The translations under genes and the position numbers were made by a program. This document shows, one piece after another, positions 1 through 14,093 of a stretch of DNA of 64,000 bases. The stretch spans positions 868,001 to 932,000 of the forward strand of contig JAZARR010000231.1 in assembly GCA_037389465.1 (NCBI GenBank), given 5' to 3'. Position 1 is the stretch's first letter. Each line of letters opens with the position of its first letter. The DNA comes from Baylisascaris procyonis. Lineage: Eukaryota; Nematoda; Chromadorea; Rhabditida; Ascarididae. Below the pieces are notes generated by a model. It was given only the letters and a program-made list of their open reading frames with translations. It searched no databases and was not told the origin of the DNA.

Positions 1-583
1 ACACCCCGACATTGCTTTCTTCATACATGCGATTTTGTCAGAGGTTCACTTTGCACTATTGAAGAGGAATGTGTGGTTGTATCGCTGACAGGATGAAAAG
101 AGAGACTTCGGGGTTAATTGTGCACATTAGACAGTCATTATGCGAACAAATGGTCGGCGGTTTGGAATAAGGTAGCTGAGAATCAGAAATTGAAAATTCG
201 AACAGTTTTGGAGATGGGAGAAGCTCAGAAAGTCAGAATTTCCACCAAGTACGGGAAAGAATGAGATGCACATTCTCACTGTTGGTTTTTCTCGATGCTT
301 TCTCACGATTTCTCATGATTTTATTCCCCTACCTCGATCACTCTCCCCTTCCCCCCAACAGATTCGCAAAATTGCAAAATAACATTGCAAATTCGTTAGA
401 GCAGAAATAAATTTAGGAAAAGACAGGGAAAGCACATTCATAGACTGATATAGAACATCACAGCACAATGTTCCATTAAAATGACGTCTTTTAAATCTGA
501 CTGTGGAGGGTAGCTAGCATATCTGTTTGCTTGCAATTAAGTTGTCCCGTCATATTTCATTGCCTTTTACCACATCTTTGCAG
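1..583. other. Probable intron of the sugar transporter gene
   Basis: No exon is recognisable. The transporter's TM1-TM6 and PESPR-type loop do not appear in any forward frame here. The acceptor CTTTGCAG at 576-583 enters the first visible exon in phase 1. The upstream exon is therefore probably left of the window. Confidence 0.5.
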
Positions 584-3500
584 TAAGTAAAGCAGTAACC
601 TTCTATCATGGACATCGAAATGTGTCGAATGCGAGAAGAGAGTTATTATTGGAGACAGGTGGATCGAGATATGGACGCGAAGAGTGGAATCCAGTCGCCA
701 AAAAAGGACTCTTTTTGGGATGTATCGCTGCTATTTCATTCGCATTTACTGCTGATGATCTCATTGACACTTTCTCTGCATATATTATTCATGTTTGTTT
801 TATTTCATTTATTCATGAAGCATTCAGCTGTTTAGAAAATGCGACTTTCGGCAAATAATTTTGTTACCGTAAGTGAATAAAAAAACTTTTCTAGACCATG
901 AATGATTTTGAAAATTGTCACAGCAACTTTAAAAACTAGTTTCGCCGAAATATCTGAACATCAGGGAAGTAAGAACCTCCAAGTAAAGTAAATACCAAAA
1001 ACGACTGAATTTCTGCGAAATGCTAAATGCATGAAGGATTATGTGATATGAAATTGTCATCCTGCGTTCATTAAACTTGGATGGGGAAGACAGAGGAGGG
1101 AAGCAGGAAGCGAAAATAGGGGATGGGGAACGTTTCATTGGATGTGTGAAGTCGGGTGCTCTACATATTTGATATCTTAAGAGCTGAGCCCTTGATATAG
1201 AGACAAGTTGGAGCTTTTCGTGCTGAAGAAGAAAAAAAAGAGTTCTCGGCTGAGTATACCGAAATTCAAGTAATGGAAATATTTTCAGAGCACTAGTGAT
1301 AACGGAACAGGTGCACAGACTGATTTGCGATCTGAATTATTAACGATTTCACTCGGCGTTATTCTCGTCTTCTCAGGCGTTTTCGGCTCATTGCTCGTAA
1401 GCTATTCCCATATTTTTCCCCTACATATTTTGATATTTTGCAGGTTTTTATTCATTTCAGCGATTTTTCACAGCTGAACGTTAGCATTTCGAAACAACAA
1501 TAATCTCTAACATTTGAAAAAACGCTCATTTTTGGAACAGTTATCAATTGAATTTTTTTTTTTTTTAAGAGCAAGTGGAAGGAAGTAGTAAGTTGGTGCA
1601 GCTTAGTAATTGATATAGATAAATTTATAATGATCATAATATAAAATAAGATGCTTTCGGAATTGCAGATAGATAAATATGGTCGTCGCCCGTTGCTTAT
1701 AACTGGTCTTATTGGTACGAGTTTGTCAAATAGTATCGTCGCTCTCAATAGTTTTGTAACATCTCCAATATTAACTGCTATTGCATTTGCGCTCACGAAA
1801 TGCTTCATTGGACTTGGTGCAGGTAGAGGTGTTTCAATTCGTTTTTAAGGTCTTTTTTTGTGAAGCAAGAATATTGTGTTGCAAAGGTTGTGCATGCTCG
1901 ACCATCTACTCATTCGCATATTTCAGCTGGAGATCAACTGCAATAAATAATATTTCCTGTTTGAATATAGAACACAGGTATCGGATCTGCTCTAGTGAAC
2001 CCAATTATGATCTTAATTCATAGCATATTCACTGAATCACTAACTAGAGATTGAATGCATACGTGAAAATTAAATTATTTCATTTTTGCAAATCTGTAGT
2101 GAAAGTACTGAAGTTGATACTTAAATGCGATATATCCAGAAGTCGAGACATTGTTTATCATATCGTTTTGAGGATGTTTCCTAGCCGAAATGATAGAAAA
2201 GCATGCCAAATAACATTCACTGTTCGATCTCATCCATATGACTCGGCTTTACGACTCTATTTACACGGTTCACAAATTCTTCACTGAAAGTAATCCATGC
2301 AACGTTCATATTTCAACTGATCCCACCTTTTGTGTAATTTTTCAACATGAGATTCGTTCTTATTTATGATTATCCGATAGAGCCTGAAAATCCGACCGAT
2401 ACAAAACGATTCCGAATTTTTGACCATTTTAAATATGTATGACTCGATTAGAAAGTGATGGATCAAGATAATTGAAGAGGTCAGAGATCATCATATCGTG
2501 CGCAATATACTCAGCCAAATTTCCTAAGTGAAGCTTTGATGGTTCTCTAGTTGAAGCTGCCAAGTCCACAGACAGACATGCAGACAGAACTGACAAACAG
2601 ACAAACAGATGTATATACATATGCATATGAATGCAGATACATTATCGCGATGGTGTATTTTTGCAAAGCATATTTTGAAGCGCAGATAGCATTGGTCTAA
2701 TCGAATTCGCGATTAAAATTTTATTGCATTTAGATCACGTTTAGTTCGCTAATGTGTTTTACTAATCATTTACCACGTATGCAATTATTTGAACCATTGG
2801 CAGCGGTTCATGAACCGTATGGGGTAAATGAATGATAAAAACATGTTGACACGAATATATGAGGATAGACTGGACTGGTACGCAAGCACTCATTCACTCA
2901 CTTATTGTGTGCTCATCAAGAGACGAGAAATACCGATCTTTCATTGGCAGTCGGCGTTCTTTAATAATAGAATTTGTTATCGAGATATAATTAATCATTT
3001 TAATTAAATGACACCAATTGTACATTCCACCAAATCAATGCAGATTTTTTATGGATTTTTCAGTTGTAAGGCAATCCTAACAATCCATAATCCATTATGT
3101 TGCTGAATGTAGCTCTCAAGAAGTTGTACATATTGAAATAACAAAAATACTCTCAGAATTAAAAAAAAAATTTGATGACCATCGTCAAAATATTGCCTAT
3201 AGAGAAATCAAGGAATTTCACTGAGCAGAGAGCCTCGGGAGTTTAAGAGTAAGATGCATATCCGATATTGCACTTTGCTTCTTCTGCTACATTCTATTTA
3301 GCCCCTTCCATCAAACGATAGAGCGCTTCTTACGTTTGTTTGCAGTTTCGCCATGAACTTATCAAATTTAGCACAGAAATCTTTGATTGAAATTGAGGGC
3401 AGTGTAAAAAATCGATTCACGATTTCTATGCGCAAATATTTTTTTGGTTTTTTTTTAGGAATTTAATTATCATAAGAATTTTAATGAATGATGCGTATTT

Positions 3501-6232
3501 AATGAATTTTTCTAAATTACCAAATCGCTATCGAATTCGCCCATCAAAATCCATTTATTCGCTCATTTCATCGAACATTTCGAAATGTTTTTTTTTCTTG
3601 GTTGAAATTTATTAGAGTCAAAATTCTCGAAATATCCCAATTGTGAAGAAGAAATAATGGATGAATTTCTATCACTTGAAGAAGAGATCTTGCTTTTGCA
3701 GAAATATCTTCCAATGAAGAAGTGATATTGCTTCTAATGTCGCTAAGGAGTAATTGCTAATTCTCACAATTACTTAAGTGGAAGATTCATTACTGCCTGC
3801 GTTGTTCAGAAGTAAAGAAATGTTTAAGGGTGCAATAATCGTCGCCCAGCTTCTTTGGCTAATGCCCCATCGTAGATGAAAAACGTACATATGTAAAATC
3901 GTCTATTCAAGAACAATCTAACTTCTTACTTCCTCTTCATCTTGGAAAGCATCTTAGCATTCATCTTCATTATTTTTGAGGGAATTAGCATACATATACA
4001 TTACAGCGGAAAGTTCTTGTAGTATCCTCAAACAAAGGTGTATATAATGACATCTTAAAGATTTATCTCAAGGATTTATGGTCGTCGTAAATTGTAGAGA
4101 AGATTATGTCTAAGAAAGATTTTAAGTTAATGAAAGAGTAGGATTACAGATCTCACAGCTTGCAAAATCTAAATTTCCTCGGAAAGCCTATATTTCTTTA
4201 AAGGCCTTGCCACTAAAGCCTAATGGTGCGCTTTTTCTATATCATATTGGAATTAAATATTTATGAATGTCTCATTTATCTTTTGCAACAAGGAAGCTAT
4301 CATTCATGTACATAGAACAGTTGATTTGGTCAGAATGCAACATTTTGTAATTGTCATGACGAATTGATTTTTGCTTTTTTCTGAAAGCTATTTATAGAAC
4401 CTATGTTGCAAACTATTTTCTTTATTTTCAGCGAACATATTTTAGTCATTCTCGAGTAATTTTATGAGAATAAATTCTGTTCGAAAAAGCGATAATGAAT
4501 TTTCAGGCGCTCCAGCATGGTTCTTAACATCGGAATTAGTACCACCGGGTATGATGTCGACATGTCAGGCACTCAGTACAGGTCTGCTACTTGTTACAAC
4601 TGGAATCATAACGCTTCTATTTCTCACTATGGAAAGGGCATTCTCTACTATGAGCATCCTCATTCTCGCATCCGGTAAGCTTTATGCAGCTTTTGCAAAT
4701 ATTCATTCTTTATCGAAACTTCACATAAACGATCGGATCGATTGAAATACGAGTATATTATTCTGAAAACTTTTTAAATTGTCAGTGTTTCCAATTTAAT
4801 TGGGTGTTGCGATGGACGCAGTTGCGAAAAGGAATATCAATGCGTGAAATCTGCATTACTCTGTGGAAAGGTCAGTACTGCTCACATTCTCGAGAGGTAA
4901 AAAGTATTTAGCGATTCAAAAGTAGTCGCACACTCTTCTTTCTCTTTCACTCCTTGTAGCCCAAAAAAATTACGCCAATGAAGCCAAAATTGCACAACAT
5001 ACGCCAAAAAAGGGAACAGCGGCATTTTCATTGCGCCATAGATGCGGCCACATAAGGTAACCAATACACACTTTATGTCCTTAAATTGAGGGCTCTTTTG
5101 ATAACCCGCCAATAGCTTGAAGCATCTAACATCTCAGTGAAGATGCATAATTAAACCAAATATTCCTTATGCTATTTCGATATGAACATGGCCGACTTCC
5201 GTTCAAACGATGACATTATGTGCTTCAGTGGGGTTTTTGTAAGTTTCAAGCTCAATCCGTAACAAAATAAGCAATCGTGTCATGTAATCGTTTCCCTTAG
5301 TTTGCATTATCATTTGATAGTAACTATTACTTTCACAAGTGTGTAGTGTATTGCGCATATCATGCCTTGAATTTCCTATTAGGCAAATGTTTTCCAAAAT
5401 TTTATGGCAAGTTTCATGCTTCAATTATATTTTCTCAACTTTTTCCGCTTATAAGTTCATCCTTTTCTTACGCTTTTCGAATGAGAAATTTTTAACAGCA
5501 GCATTCATTTATCGATGTTTTTTTTTGTGTTTCTCGTTGTTTGGCGTTTAAGTTTTCAGTGGAATAAAACAAACAGCTGTATAAAATCTGGAAGCTTTTT
5601 TTTTCTCTGAAAATCATAAAATATATTTTCTAATGGTAAATGAGCCGTGTGAGAATGCGTGGGATTATTTCTCTTGCAGAGCGCAAATTTCCCGAGAGTC
5701 CATCATCTCATTTTTGCTTCGATATTTTCTCAGATATTTCGTAATACTTGTGAGGTGTTCATACTCGTCATAGAGGGTACATATGATGGCCTTCTGGATG
5801 CATGGTGGATGCTGGATCACTGCAGAAAGCGGCTCACTCTCACCATGTCATTCTCCCTTTCTAATCGCTGGAGGCCATGAAGGTATATGAGAGGGGAGGG
5901 GACACTCTTAGACGTATCACGCCCCCGAACGGTGTATCTGCTTCCCCATAGACGAGTTCGGCAGAGGTGGGAGATTTTCACCACCGTAAGATGGAGTGAA
6001 GAGTAACTGAATGCATACAAAAATTTATATAATTTTTGCAGGCCCAGCATTCATCTCAGCGATATTATTGTTTGTATTCCTTCCTGAGACACGCAACAAA
6101 CCGTACACGATGATTTCTGCCGAATTGGATGAACACTTCTTTTCCGGGTTGTATGCATCTCGATCATTTGGATCACCGAAAACGAATTATGGATCAGTCG
6201 ATAATAATGATCAATCAGAACCATTTGTATAA
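584..6232 (+). CDS. SLC2-type facilitated sugar transporter, C-terminal half (5' exons outside window)
   Basis: Five exons are visible: 584-792, 1289-1396, 1669-1822, 4507-4674 and 6042-6232 (TAA). Splice phases agree throughout (entry phase 1, then 0, 0, 1, 1). The product is a plasma-membrane major-facilitator protein that would carry hexoses or a related solute. The first exon has the loop after TM6 (SKAVTFYHGHRN) and TM7. Exon 2 carries TM8. Exon 3 opens with IDKYGRRPLLITG, the family's conserved GRR loop between TM8 and TM9. Exon 4 has APAWFLTSELVPPG, matching the PWF..EL(F/V)P signature at TM10, plus TM11. Exon 5 has TM12 followed by LPETRNK, equivalent to the PETKG motif, and a short cytoplasmic tail ending SEPFV. 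About 275 residues are covered, against roughly 480-500 in the family. TM7 lacks the QLSG motif of typical hexose carriers. I do not assign a symbol, because nematodes have many SLC2 paralogues. Confidence 0.85.
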
Positions 6233-7414
6233 AAATTATTTCTTAACGTTTTGCACAAAAAGCATCCGAAAACGCATCCATTGGTAAATGAGTAGACTTC
6301 TGCAAGGAGTCGATTATTCACTAATTGGTGGGGGGAGGGGGGGTGAAGGGAGGAGGATCTGAGTTGTTATTGATTGGTGAATGACATTTTAGAGATACTT
6401 CTCGCCCCTATAAATATCATTCACAGTTATGAGCAACTTTCAATTACTATTTCATTTCAGGATGCTATTATTTCCCAAGTACCTAATATGTTTTGGAAAG
6501 TATATAACACCAAAGCACACTCAAAGCGCACCCAATACCATTCATTGTAATAAGCAGCAAAGTTTTTTTTAGTTAAAAATGTTTCTCAAATCTTTCTCAC
6601 AGAATTTACATGACATAATTGGGGAAAAATAATTTACCATAAATTGCGAATGCTTACGAAGCTTAAGTGCACTATGAAGTTTAATAACGCAGCCAGCAAA
6701 TGAACAATGGAACATAACAGTAGATGTGAACAATACGTTGGCAATGGCACTTTGACTAATGACGTTTATAGGGTGGATGCATCGAGTGAATCAAAGTTCT
6801 GTATCCATGAAAGCAACTATAATTCGAGTATACGAATGTACCAAAAATAAATTTGCATCGAAATTTTGCATCCATAAAATGGTACGAAAGTGTTACATTT
6901 TACTACAGTGTTGTTTAAAATGCTCACCTCGGCTTTATAAGATCAGCTCCTTTGCTTTGCATTATAAGACTAAAGAAAAGCTTCCGCCTGAGAATCATTC
7001 GTTTAACGAAAATATAACCATACGGAATTGAAATAACTCTTTCTAATGTGAGTGAAATCGTCCGTCATACATTAAAACCCTAAATGATATCAATGAGAGA
7101 TGCTATTTTAGCGATAAGGAAACCTCGAAACACCTCAAAGTAATCCTTCTGCTCGGAAACAATTAAATGGGAAATCTTAGAATGATGTGCACTTTTACCC
7201 TTTAACTTATTCCTTCAATTGGTTACACGAATATACGAAAGCAACTATAGAACGTGAGTTGATATGACTTCCTTCGATAGCACTCGATTGAGAACAAAAA
7301 ATGTGGTTGTTCAGCCACACTCGACAAATGGCTGTCAAATGTCGATCATTCACAAAGGAGGATGAAAATTTTAGTGGGGCTCTTGCGATATGACTGTCGC
7401 AACAGCTCTACTAA

Positions 7415-7418
<4 letters not shown>

Positions 7419-7512
<94 letters not shown>
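7419..7512. repeat. (TA)n microsatellite, about 94 bp
   Basis: This is an uninterrupted TA dinucleotide run. It creates artificial Tyr-Ile open frames on both strands. Confidence 0.95.
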
Positions 7513-7513
<1 letters not shown>

Positions 7514-9609
7514 GCGCTTCGTGCATCTCCTGTGGCGCATATTGACCCCTATAAAGTCTGCTGCACTTATAGTACTTGCCCAGTCGTGATAGTTGCTGCA
7601 CAAGCATTTTTAATAACACCAATTAACTCTCTCTTAGCACTTTATCTTCTTCCTTCATCCATTAGTGAAAACGTTGTTGTACATTTAGAATTGGAGTCTT
7701 GATCAAGAAAAAGCAATCAATTCCAAGAAAAAAAGGGAAATGGCAATAAATAAGTTGAATTCTTTTTTACCAATTTCCCATTCATATCTACTATCTATTT
7801 CACTACATCATTACATTTCGTTACCATAAAATAAAGTTCTATTATTGCATAATTCCTCACCATAAACCGAACTATACCATGCTGTAATATTAATTTTTTC
7901 ACAGCGTACCATTTGCATCATTATCAAGTGTAACTGAGCAATTTGTTTGGAGATTGTTCAACATTCCAATCATAGGATCATTCCATTCTCAATGAACCGA
8001 GATTCTTCCCCTTAAAGCTCCTCTCACTATATAGCGGAAAACCCTCGTATTCGTCGTTCGGAGCTCATTTAGCATGCTGCTTGAGACACTAAACTTTGTT
8101 CAACACATCCGTGCATAGAAGCTTTTTCACGTAGCACAAATCGATAGTGAAGAAGCATGTGACATTCCTTCTTTCATTAAACATGCCCTACGGTGATAAT
8201 GTATGATGGCATCGAAACGTCCTTTCATTGCCATTGCAATTGCTCGTCCCATTTTCACAAAAAAAAAGCAATTCTAGACAAATATGTTGCATCATTTTGC
8301 AAAGCGCATATTTTCCACGAAAAATATCTCTTCCAATATATCGTAAAGATATTTCAATAGATTCGCATTGTCCTGACGAGAAACTGAAGATTGCATTGCA
8401 AATCGATAGTGTTATTTCAAATTGCGAATTGCATTGCATCCAATTCAAAGCTATTATTTATTTCCTTAAAACTATTTGTAATAATATATGTGAAAACGAC
8501 TATAACAAATAAAATACAATAAATACTGTCTAGCATCGCGGTGATGACACAATTATTCCGATCAGCAGAACGAAACATGCACTTTACGCCAACCGATTAT
8601 GAACATATAGCATTCATAAGATAACATAGCATTAACTAAAAGCGCGACATCCGATGTCAAATCCAATAGGAATATTGCTGAGAAGTTGCTAACATTTTTG
8701 GAGATGCGATATAAACTAACATTTTGAATATAGATTTGCTCTTATAATTTCATTGATGAGAAGTTATTCACCAACGCTATCACACAGGTTATTGGCGATA
8801 TTTTTTGATTTGATGTCTTATGTTCAGTCCCACTTTTATAGCTTTGTTATAAAAAACAAGTCATTCTCACTATTCAACATCGGCATCTCAATGTAAGGGT
8901 ATGCCAATTTTTCGTGAAAATTTGCATATTAAAAAGCGACGAATACGACGTGAAGCTATTTTAGAGCACACACAACTCTCATGATTTACGGCGATTCCCT
9001 TTGAAGGCCATTTTATGAGCCATAGAGATTCCAGATGAATACCTGAGAAACACTTCACTTCATACAAAACATATCGTAAGAACTACATTAATATTGGGCC
9101 ATTTTTACACGAAGTTTCCATCGGTTTACAAGATGGAAATGAGAGATTTGGCACTGATTCTCGAGTGCAGGTGGAGAAGCTATCATCGTTGTTTAAAATT
9201 CCCGTTTGTAGTAAACGCAGACAAACGAATAATTGTTGCCAAATGCGGATTTCTGAAAAAATTGTAACGTTTCTGCAATTTCGATTTGGGCAACCTACTG
9301 TCGGAGTAAACATTCATCTTTGAAGTGTGCGACCTCGGTGATTGTCTTGTGGTGTGCATTTCTTTAAAAAATTGAAGAATTCCGTCTTAAAATTTCATAT
9401 CATGTTAGAAATCAGGGATCTTTCCAATAGAAAGCGTTGCTTAAAGTTTCACTCCTTTATTTCTAAAGCTGTGATGATTGACATGCTTCTCGGATTGAAC
9501 CTGAAACATATAACTCTTCTAGAGATATTGCCCAGAGTGGAGTTCAGAGTTAGATTGATGCAGCGAAGAGGTGCTCCGAAGATACAGCGTCAGGATTTCT
9601 TATGTTTCT

Positions 9610-9612
<3 letters not shown>

Positions 9613-9651
<39 letters not shown>
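9613..9651. repeat. (TA)n microsatellite
   Basis: An uninterrupted AT run of about 39 bp lies inside otherwise unremarkable intergenic sequence and lengthens chance open frames on both strands. Confidence 0.93.
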
Positions 9652-9653
<2 letters not shown>

Positions 9654-12600
9654 GAACAGAAATAATCCGTATATGGTGAGAACAGAAAATAAATGGGTTT
9701 TTTCAAAACAGGGTTTTTTTAAAGGCGATTCTGCAAATTCGTGTTCACGAAGCACGCTACGGCAATGCAGTCTGCTTGCGTACGTATGCATATTTGTGTT
9801 TCTCTGTTCTATAATTTCCATGCGGACAGCAACTGAAGCTAGGGTCATGCAGTTTGGCGCCTATTGCCGTTTTTTAATCGGCATTGCACTTTTTTCAACT
9901 ACTTTCACTGAATTATCCGTTTTCCAGTCATTGCATAACATAAAAAGAGGGTGTTTACTCCATAGCATAAATTATATGATCTCGGGTAGCATTTTATATT
10001 TTTTGAAATCTATCCTATTTTTAAATCCAAACTTCAATACAGAACACTTCTAAATTCAGTTGATGTCTTGCATAATCAAAAACATCAAACTCTCCTCGGA
10101 ACCTTTTCTTTTAAGTTGAATGGAACATAGTAGTTGCGGTCAATTGCGGTCATTGCTTAATTACATTACGTCACAGCCGATGTCAACAACGCGAGCTAAT
10201 TTTTAGTGTGAAAGCTTACTCCTTCCTTACGACGATATTTCTGTGGATGAAGCGTCCATTTTTATCTCCAAAACTGCAAATGAAGAAATCGAGTTCCCTT
10301 ATAATCTTATAAGTTGCCAATCTTCCAAGATTGTCTGCTTTATGGTTTCTCATACTTTTGTGTGTATTCGTTTCATCGCCATTCTTCAAATCTCGCTCAA
10401 ACTTGCCCAAATTTTTGTAGAAATTTACTTATTTCCACTGAGGAATCGATAAACTCGGTAGTAAATTGTATTTCTGATAGCCATATGACAGCCATCGAAA
10501 TACTCTGACTATGTCAGTCAACGTATGATGTTTAAATACTTTATCGCCATGTGAATAGGTGGGGAATCGACTAATAAGATGATTTTTTTAAAATGTTTTA
10601 TGCTCATATCAGCAGGTGAAATTTCATGTGTATCAAACAAACACGAAACATGTGTATCAAATATGCACTGACATCGGTTTCTTACGCTTATTAGATACGT
10701 GTTATCTGCAAGCGTGATTCGATCGTTGATTTCATTTAAGCTATGCTCAATAAAACTGTCATACGCATACAGCTATTCAAACAATGAAATGCACCATACT
10801 GCATATGCCAGCTAGCTGTTTCTATCAAACAGTCGCATCATTCTATCGATTGTGCATCGTTGCGTTGGTCGATTTGTTTCGCATTTCGTTAGTTAATATG
10901 TGTACTTTTTCAACAAAAATTTTTTTTCAATAAAATCATCACGTGAGTAGCATATAGATGCGTTTATTTATTTCTCATATGTGTACTTTCAATAAAATCA
11001 GTAGCATATAGAATTTATTTTTATCTCCCAATTTCGCAGATGCAGCAGTCAGAAAGCTAAATGAAACACTACTAAATCAAACGGCTAGTATTGTCGGTCG
11101 TAACTTTAGTGTGTTACATTGTCAGATTCTCATCACTACTTCTTCTTAGTCGTTGCATTCACCTCCTCTCTCTTTCACACGTAATGAGACAGTGGTTGAC
11201 ACAACTTTGGTGGCAACTACTTGGCCGCAACATTTATAAGAATTTCTATTCGGGAAAAATAAGCGGGTAGCTATTTGATTGGTTGCTCCATTCTTTCTTG
11301 TTTTTTTTTCTTTGTGACTTTCCTTGTTTCATTTGATTGCTGAAATAACTTCGGCCCTAACATATGATGTGGATTGCATTGAATGTCTCATGTTTTAAAT
11401 AAAACAGCATATTTTTTTTTCATCGCCATGTCTTAAGCGATATATGCATCACATTCCTCTCTCTCATTCTACAATTCAATTATTCGCGGTATCACTGTTT
11501 TGCACTTCATTTTGAGCATTAGAATTTTCTATGTATTCAATACAAATGAATTCAGTAATGCCCAATTCTCTTTGGCATAACTGACGGTAATTTGATGCAG
11601 CTAAAATATCCGGATGGCAACCATGAATAGATACCATAAATTGATCGATAAATCAATGAATCTGATCAAAAGCCGAATAAATATCATAAATAAAGTATGC
11701 GAATCTGATTATTAAAATCGCCCAAATCTGATTATGACGTCACATTTGTTTCCCGTTCAAATGTGCGAAAAATATACCGAACCTTCACGATACCGAACCA
11801 AGCAACTTATGTGATATCCATCGGTAATGCTTCATAACTGTGACAGTTGTGGACCAAATGCGTGCTCAGTAAGCTTAATTAAGTAAGTCATTTAAATAGG
11901 CAAGGAGTATAAGTAAGTAGACTACCCGTCGGGCAAATCATTGGAAATATATGGCGCTTCTGAGATAGCTACTTTTCAAACGCTATTGCTGTTTTACAGT
12001 TTCACCGCTCTAGTAGTGACTTGCCTCGAGAAACCATCCGTGATATTTGAATTCGTTAGAACGACTCAAGACGGGAAAAAGCGGAGAAGAGCTCTGATAA
12101 ACTGGCCGATGGCAATTACATTGCCTTAGGGAATTATTTGAGGTTTCTTGTTCTTTAAAATGCTTCATTTGAAAATTCTTTAAATGCCTTGCATAGATTG
12201 AATTATCCCTTTATTGACTATAATAATGTTTATAAAAACAGTTCTGATGAATCTGCTTCCTTATGAAGTTCCGTCTAGTCTTAAAAGAGGATTGATTCCC
12301 TTGAGATGAATGGTGATTTTATTGACAATAAAATAGATAGATTAACGTTAAATACGTGAAAGGTTTCATTGTTATGGCGGTATTAGAACACAACATCAGC
12401 AAGAACAGCCCGAAGGAATTTATTTTATGCATAATCGAAGAGTTTTAGAGCAAAATAAATAACCAAGACAGAATTTTTTGTGTTTTATATGCCAATATTT
12501 CTAAGATTCGTTTGCTTATGATTAGGTCAACGAAAGTATTTTAAATAATCTAATAAGAAAACTATAGAATGATCTAAAAGTCATCAATGTCATTGAAGTT

Positions 12601-14093
12601 TCCTTCAAACCAAAGTTCTTTCGATTATCTTTTGCAAGTTTTTTTTTTGTTTCGATCAGACAATCTTAGCTGATCAATCCAATTGGATCATTTTAGAGCG
12701 CAAAATGAGTACTGAATTCTTATCGCCTAACTATATCCCGACTTACTTATTTAAGTTTCGTTATGCCGTTTTTCCTCAACACAGTTCAACTGATTAATAC
12801 AACGTTTGATAAATGTAAAACTTATAAATGTATCGTTGATACAATTTGAAGCAAAATTCATGAAAATAGTTTCAATAACAAGTGATTAGTTAATTGTTCG
12901 CAAATTATGAATGAGCGAATTCTAAAACATTCATGCAGTTCGTTCTTAGTGGAGTTTTCATTATGCAAATATATGAAGCAAATTATGCAAATATTCGTTT
13001 TCTATATTAGTCGAACGATTTTGTGATAATCTAATTAAGCAGTCATACTGCACGGTGAATTTAAAAGTTTTTTTTTGCCGTAGTACACGGATCATGATCT
13101 ATTTCGATGGATATGAGTCTCTATGAATTCCTTCGCTTAAAAGTGCTAGACAAAGCGGACACTGTAGAATCAAGTTCTCTTGTTTCTTTAGAATAAATCT
13201 ATAAATTTGGCGTGAAAATTTTGTTTCATGAAAGAAGTCAGGAATCGATTCACTATTTCCAATCTGATCGATAGAGAACGGACAAGATAAACACCTATAG
13301 AAAAATATATAAACTGACTGTCAGCTGCACAAATTAAAAACGGATAATGCAACATACAATGTGCGTTCCACTTATTGACGGCCATTTCCTCCTCATGCCC
13401 AATTAAAAAGCCATTTCCTCTTTATGCGCAATCAAAAAAAGCGCTTGGAATGTTGGATTTAAATAGCCTTTCAGAATGCCCGGATGGTGTGTTTGTGTTA
13501 TTTCCAGATGATTTTATTGAAGAGGTGTATTCAGATCAATGCCAAAAAAGTAGAGGATTTGATTGGGATGAGAGTCTCGAAAATTCCGCTTCACTAGCTA
13601 GCAACAACAGGCTGAAGATTTCTGATTGTTCGCCTTCTTTCAGAATCTGTTCAAAAAATTGCGGTGATATCGAAACCATTAAATGATCGGGTCTTCAGGA
13701 TTCGATTGAACGTGCTTCAAACGGCACATTAAAATTCGTTCATGTAAACATTCATCTGCCTAAGCAGTTCTCTGTCAACGCTCTCGAAAATGACCCATCA
13801 ACTAATTCAGTGTGTTTCTCTTTAAGAAACAAAGTGGCGAAAAGCTTTTCAAATACGGATATAAGCCCTCGAAGGGGCATGCAATGCTGAGACGCAAATC
13901 GCTCCACACAATTCTTCATTCGTCTAGGCTCTCTACATCAACGAGGCAACTAAGGCTGAGAGTGTGTGTGCTTGGCCCATACGCCTTGTCCTCTTGCCCT
14001 TACCCCCATATCAGGAGCGCAAGCGACTGCGAGAGGAAACAGCAGCGCACGGCCCCTTGCGATCGATTATCGTTGTCACTGGAGTGCGGGAGC

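Larger units (their letters stand above)
6233..14093. other. Intergenic region, no supported gene
   Basis: This stretch separates the transporter stop from the start codon of the CAB-1/NPDC1 gene. It holds a G-rich run at 6331-6356, an AATAAA at 6846-6851 (over 600 bases after the transporter stop, so a weak candidate poly(A) signal), and (TA)n tracts at 7419-7512 and 9613-9651. It also holds several open frames of 60-107 codons with no splice or family support. The proximal part just before 14094 is less AT-rich and probably includes the promoter and 5' untranslated region of the next gene. I see no tRNA or other RNA gene. Confidence 0.5.

Noticed and set aside
9342..10053. Plus-strand open frames of 107 and 160 codons
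   Set aside because: Both owe much of their length to the (TA)n tract and show no splice or family support.
13375..13686. 103-codon plus-strand open frame just upstream of the CAB-1/NPDC1 gene
   Set aside because: It reads acidic and protein-like in part (VFVLFPDDFIEEVYSD) but has no start context, donor or family match that would make it an exon.
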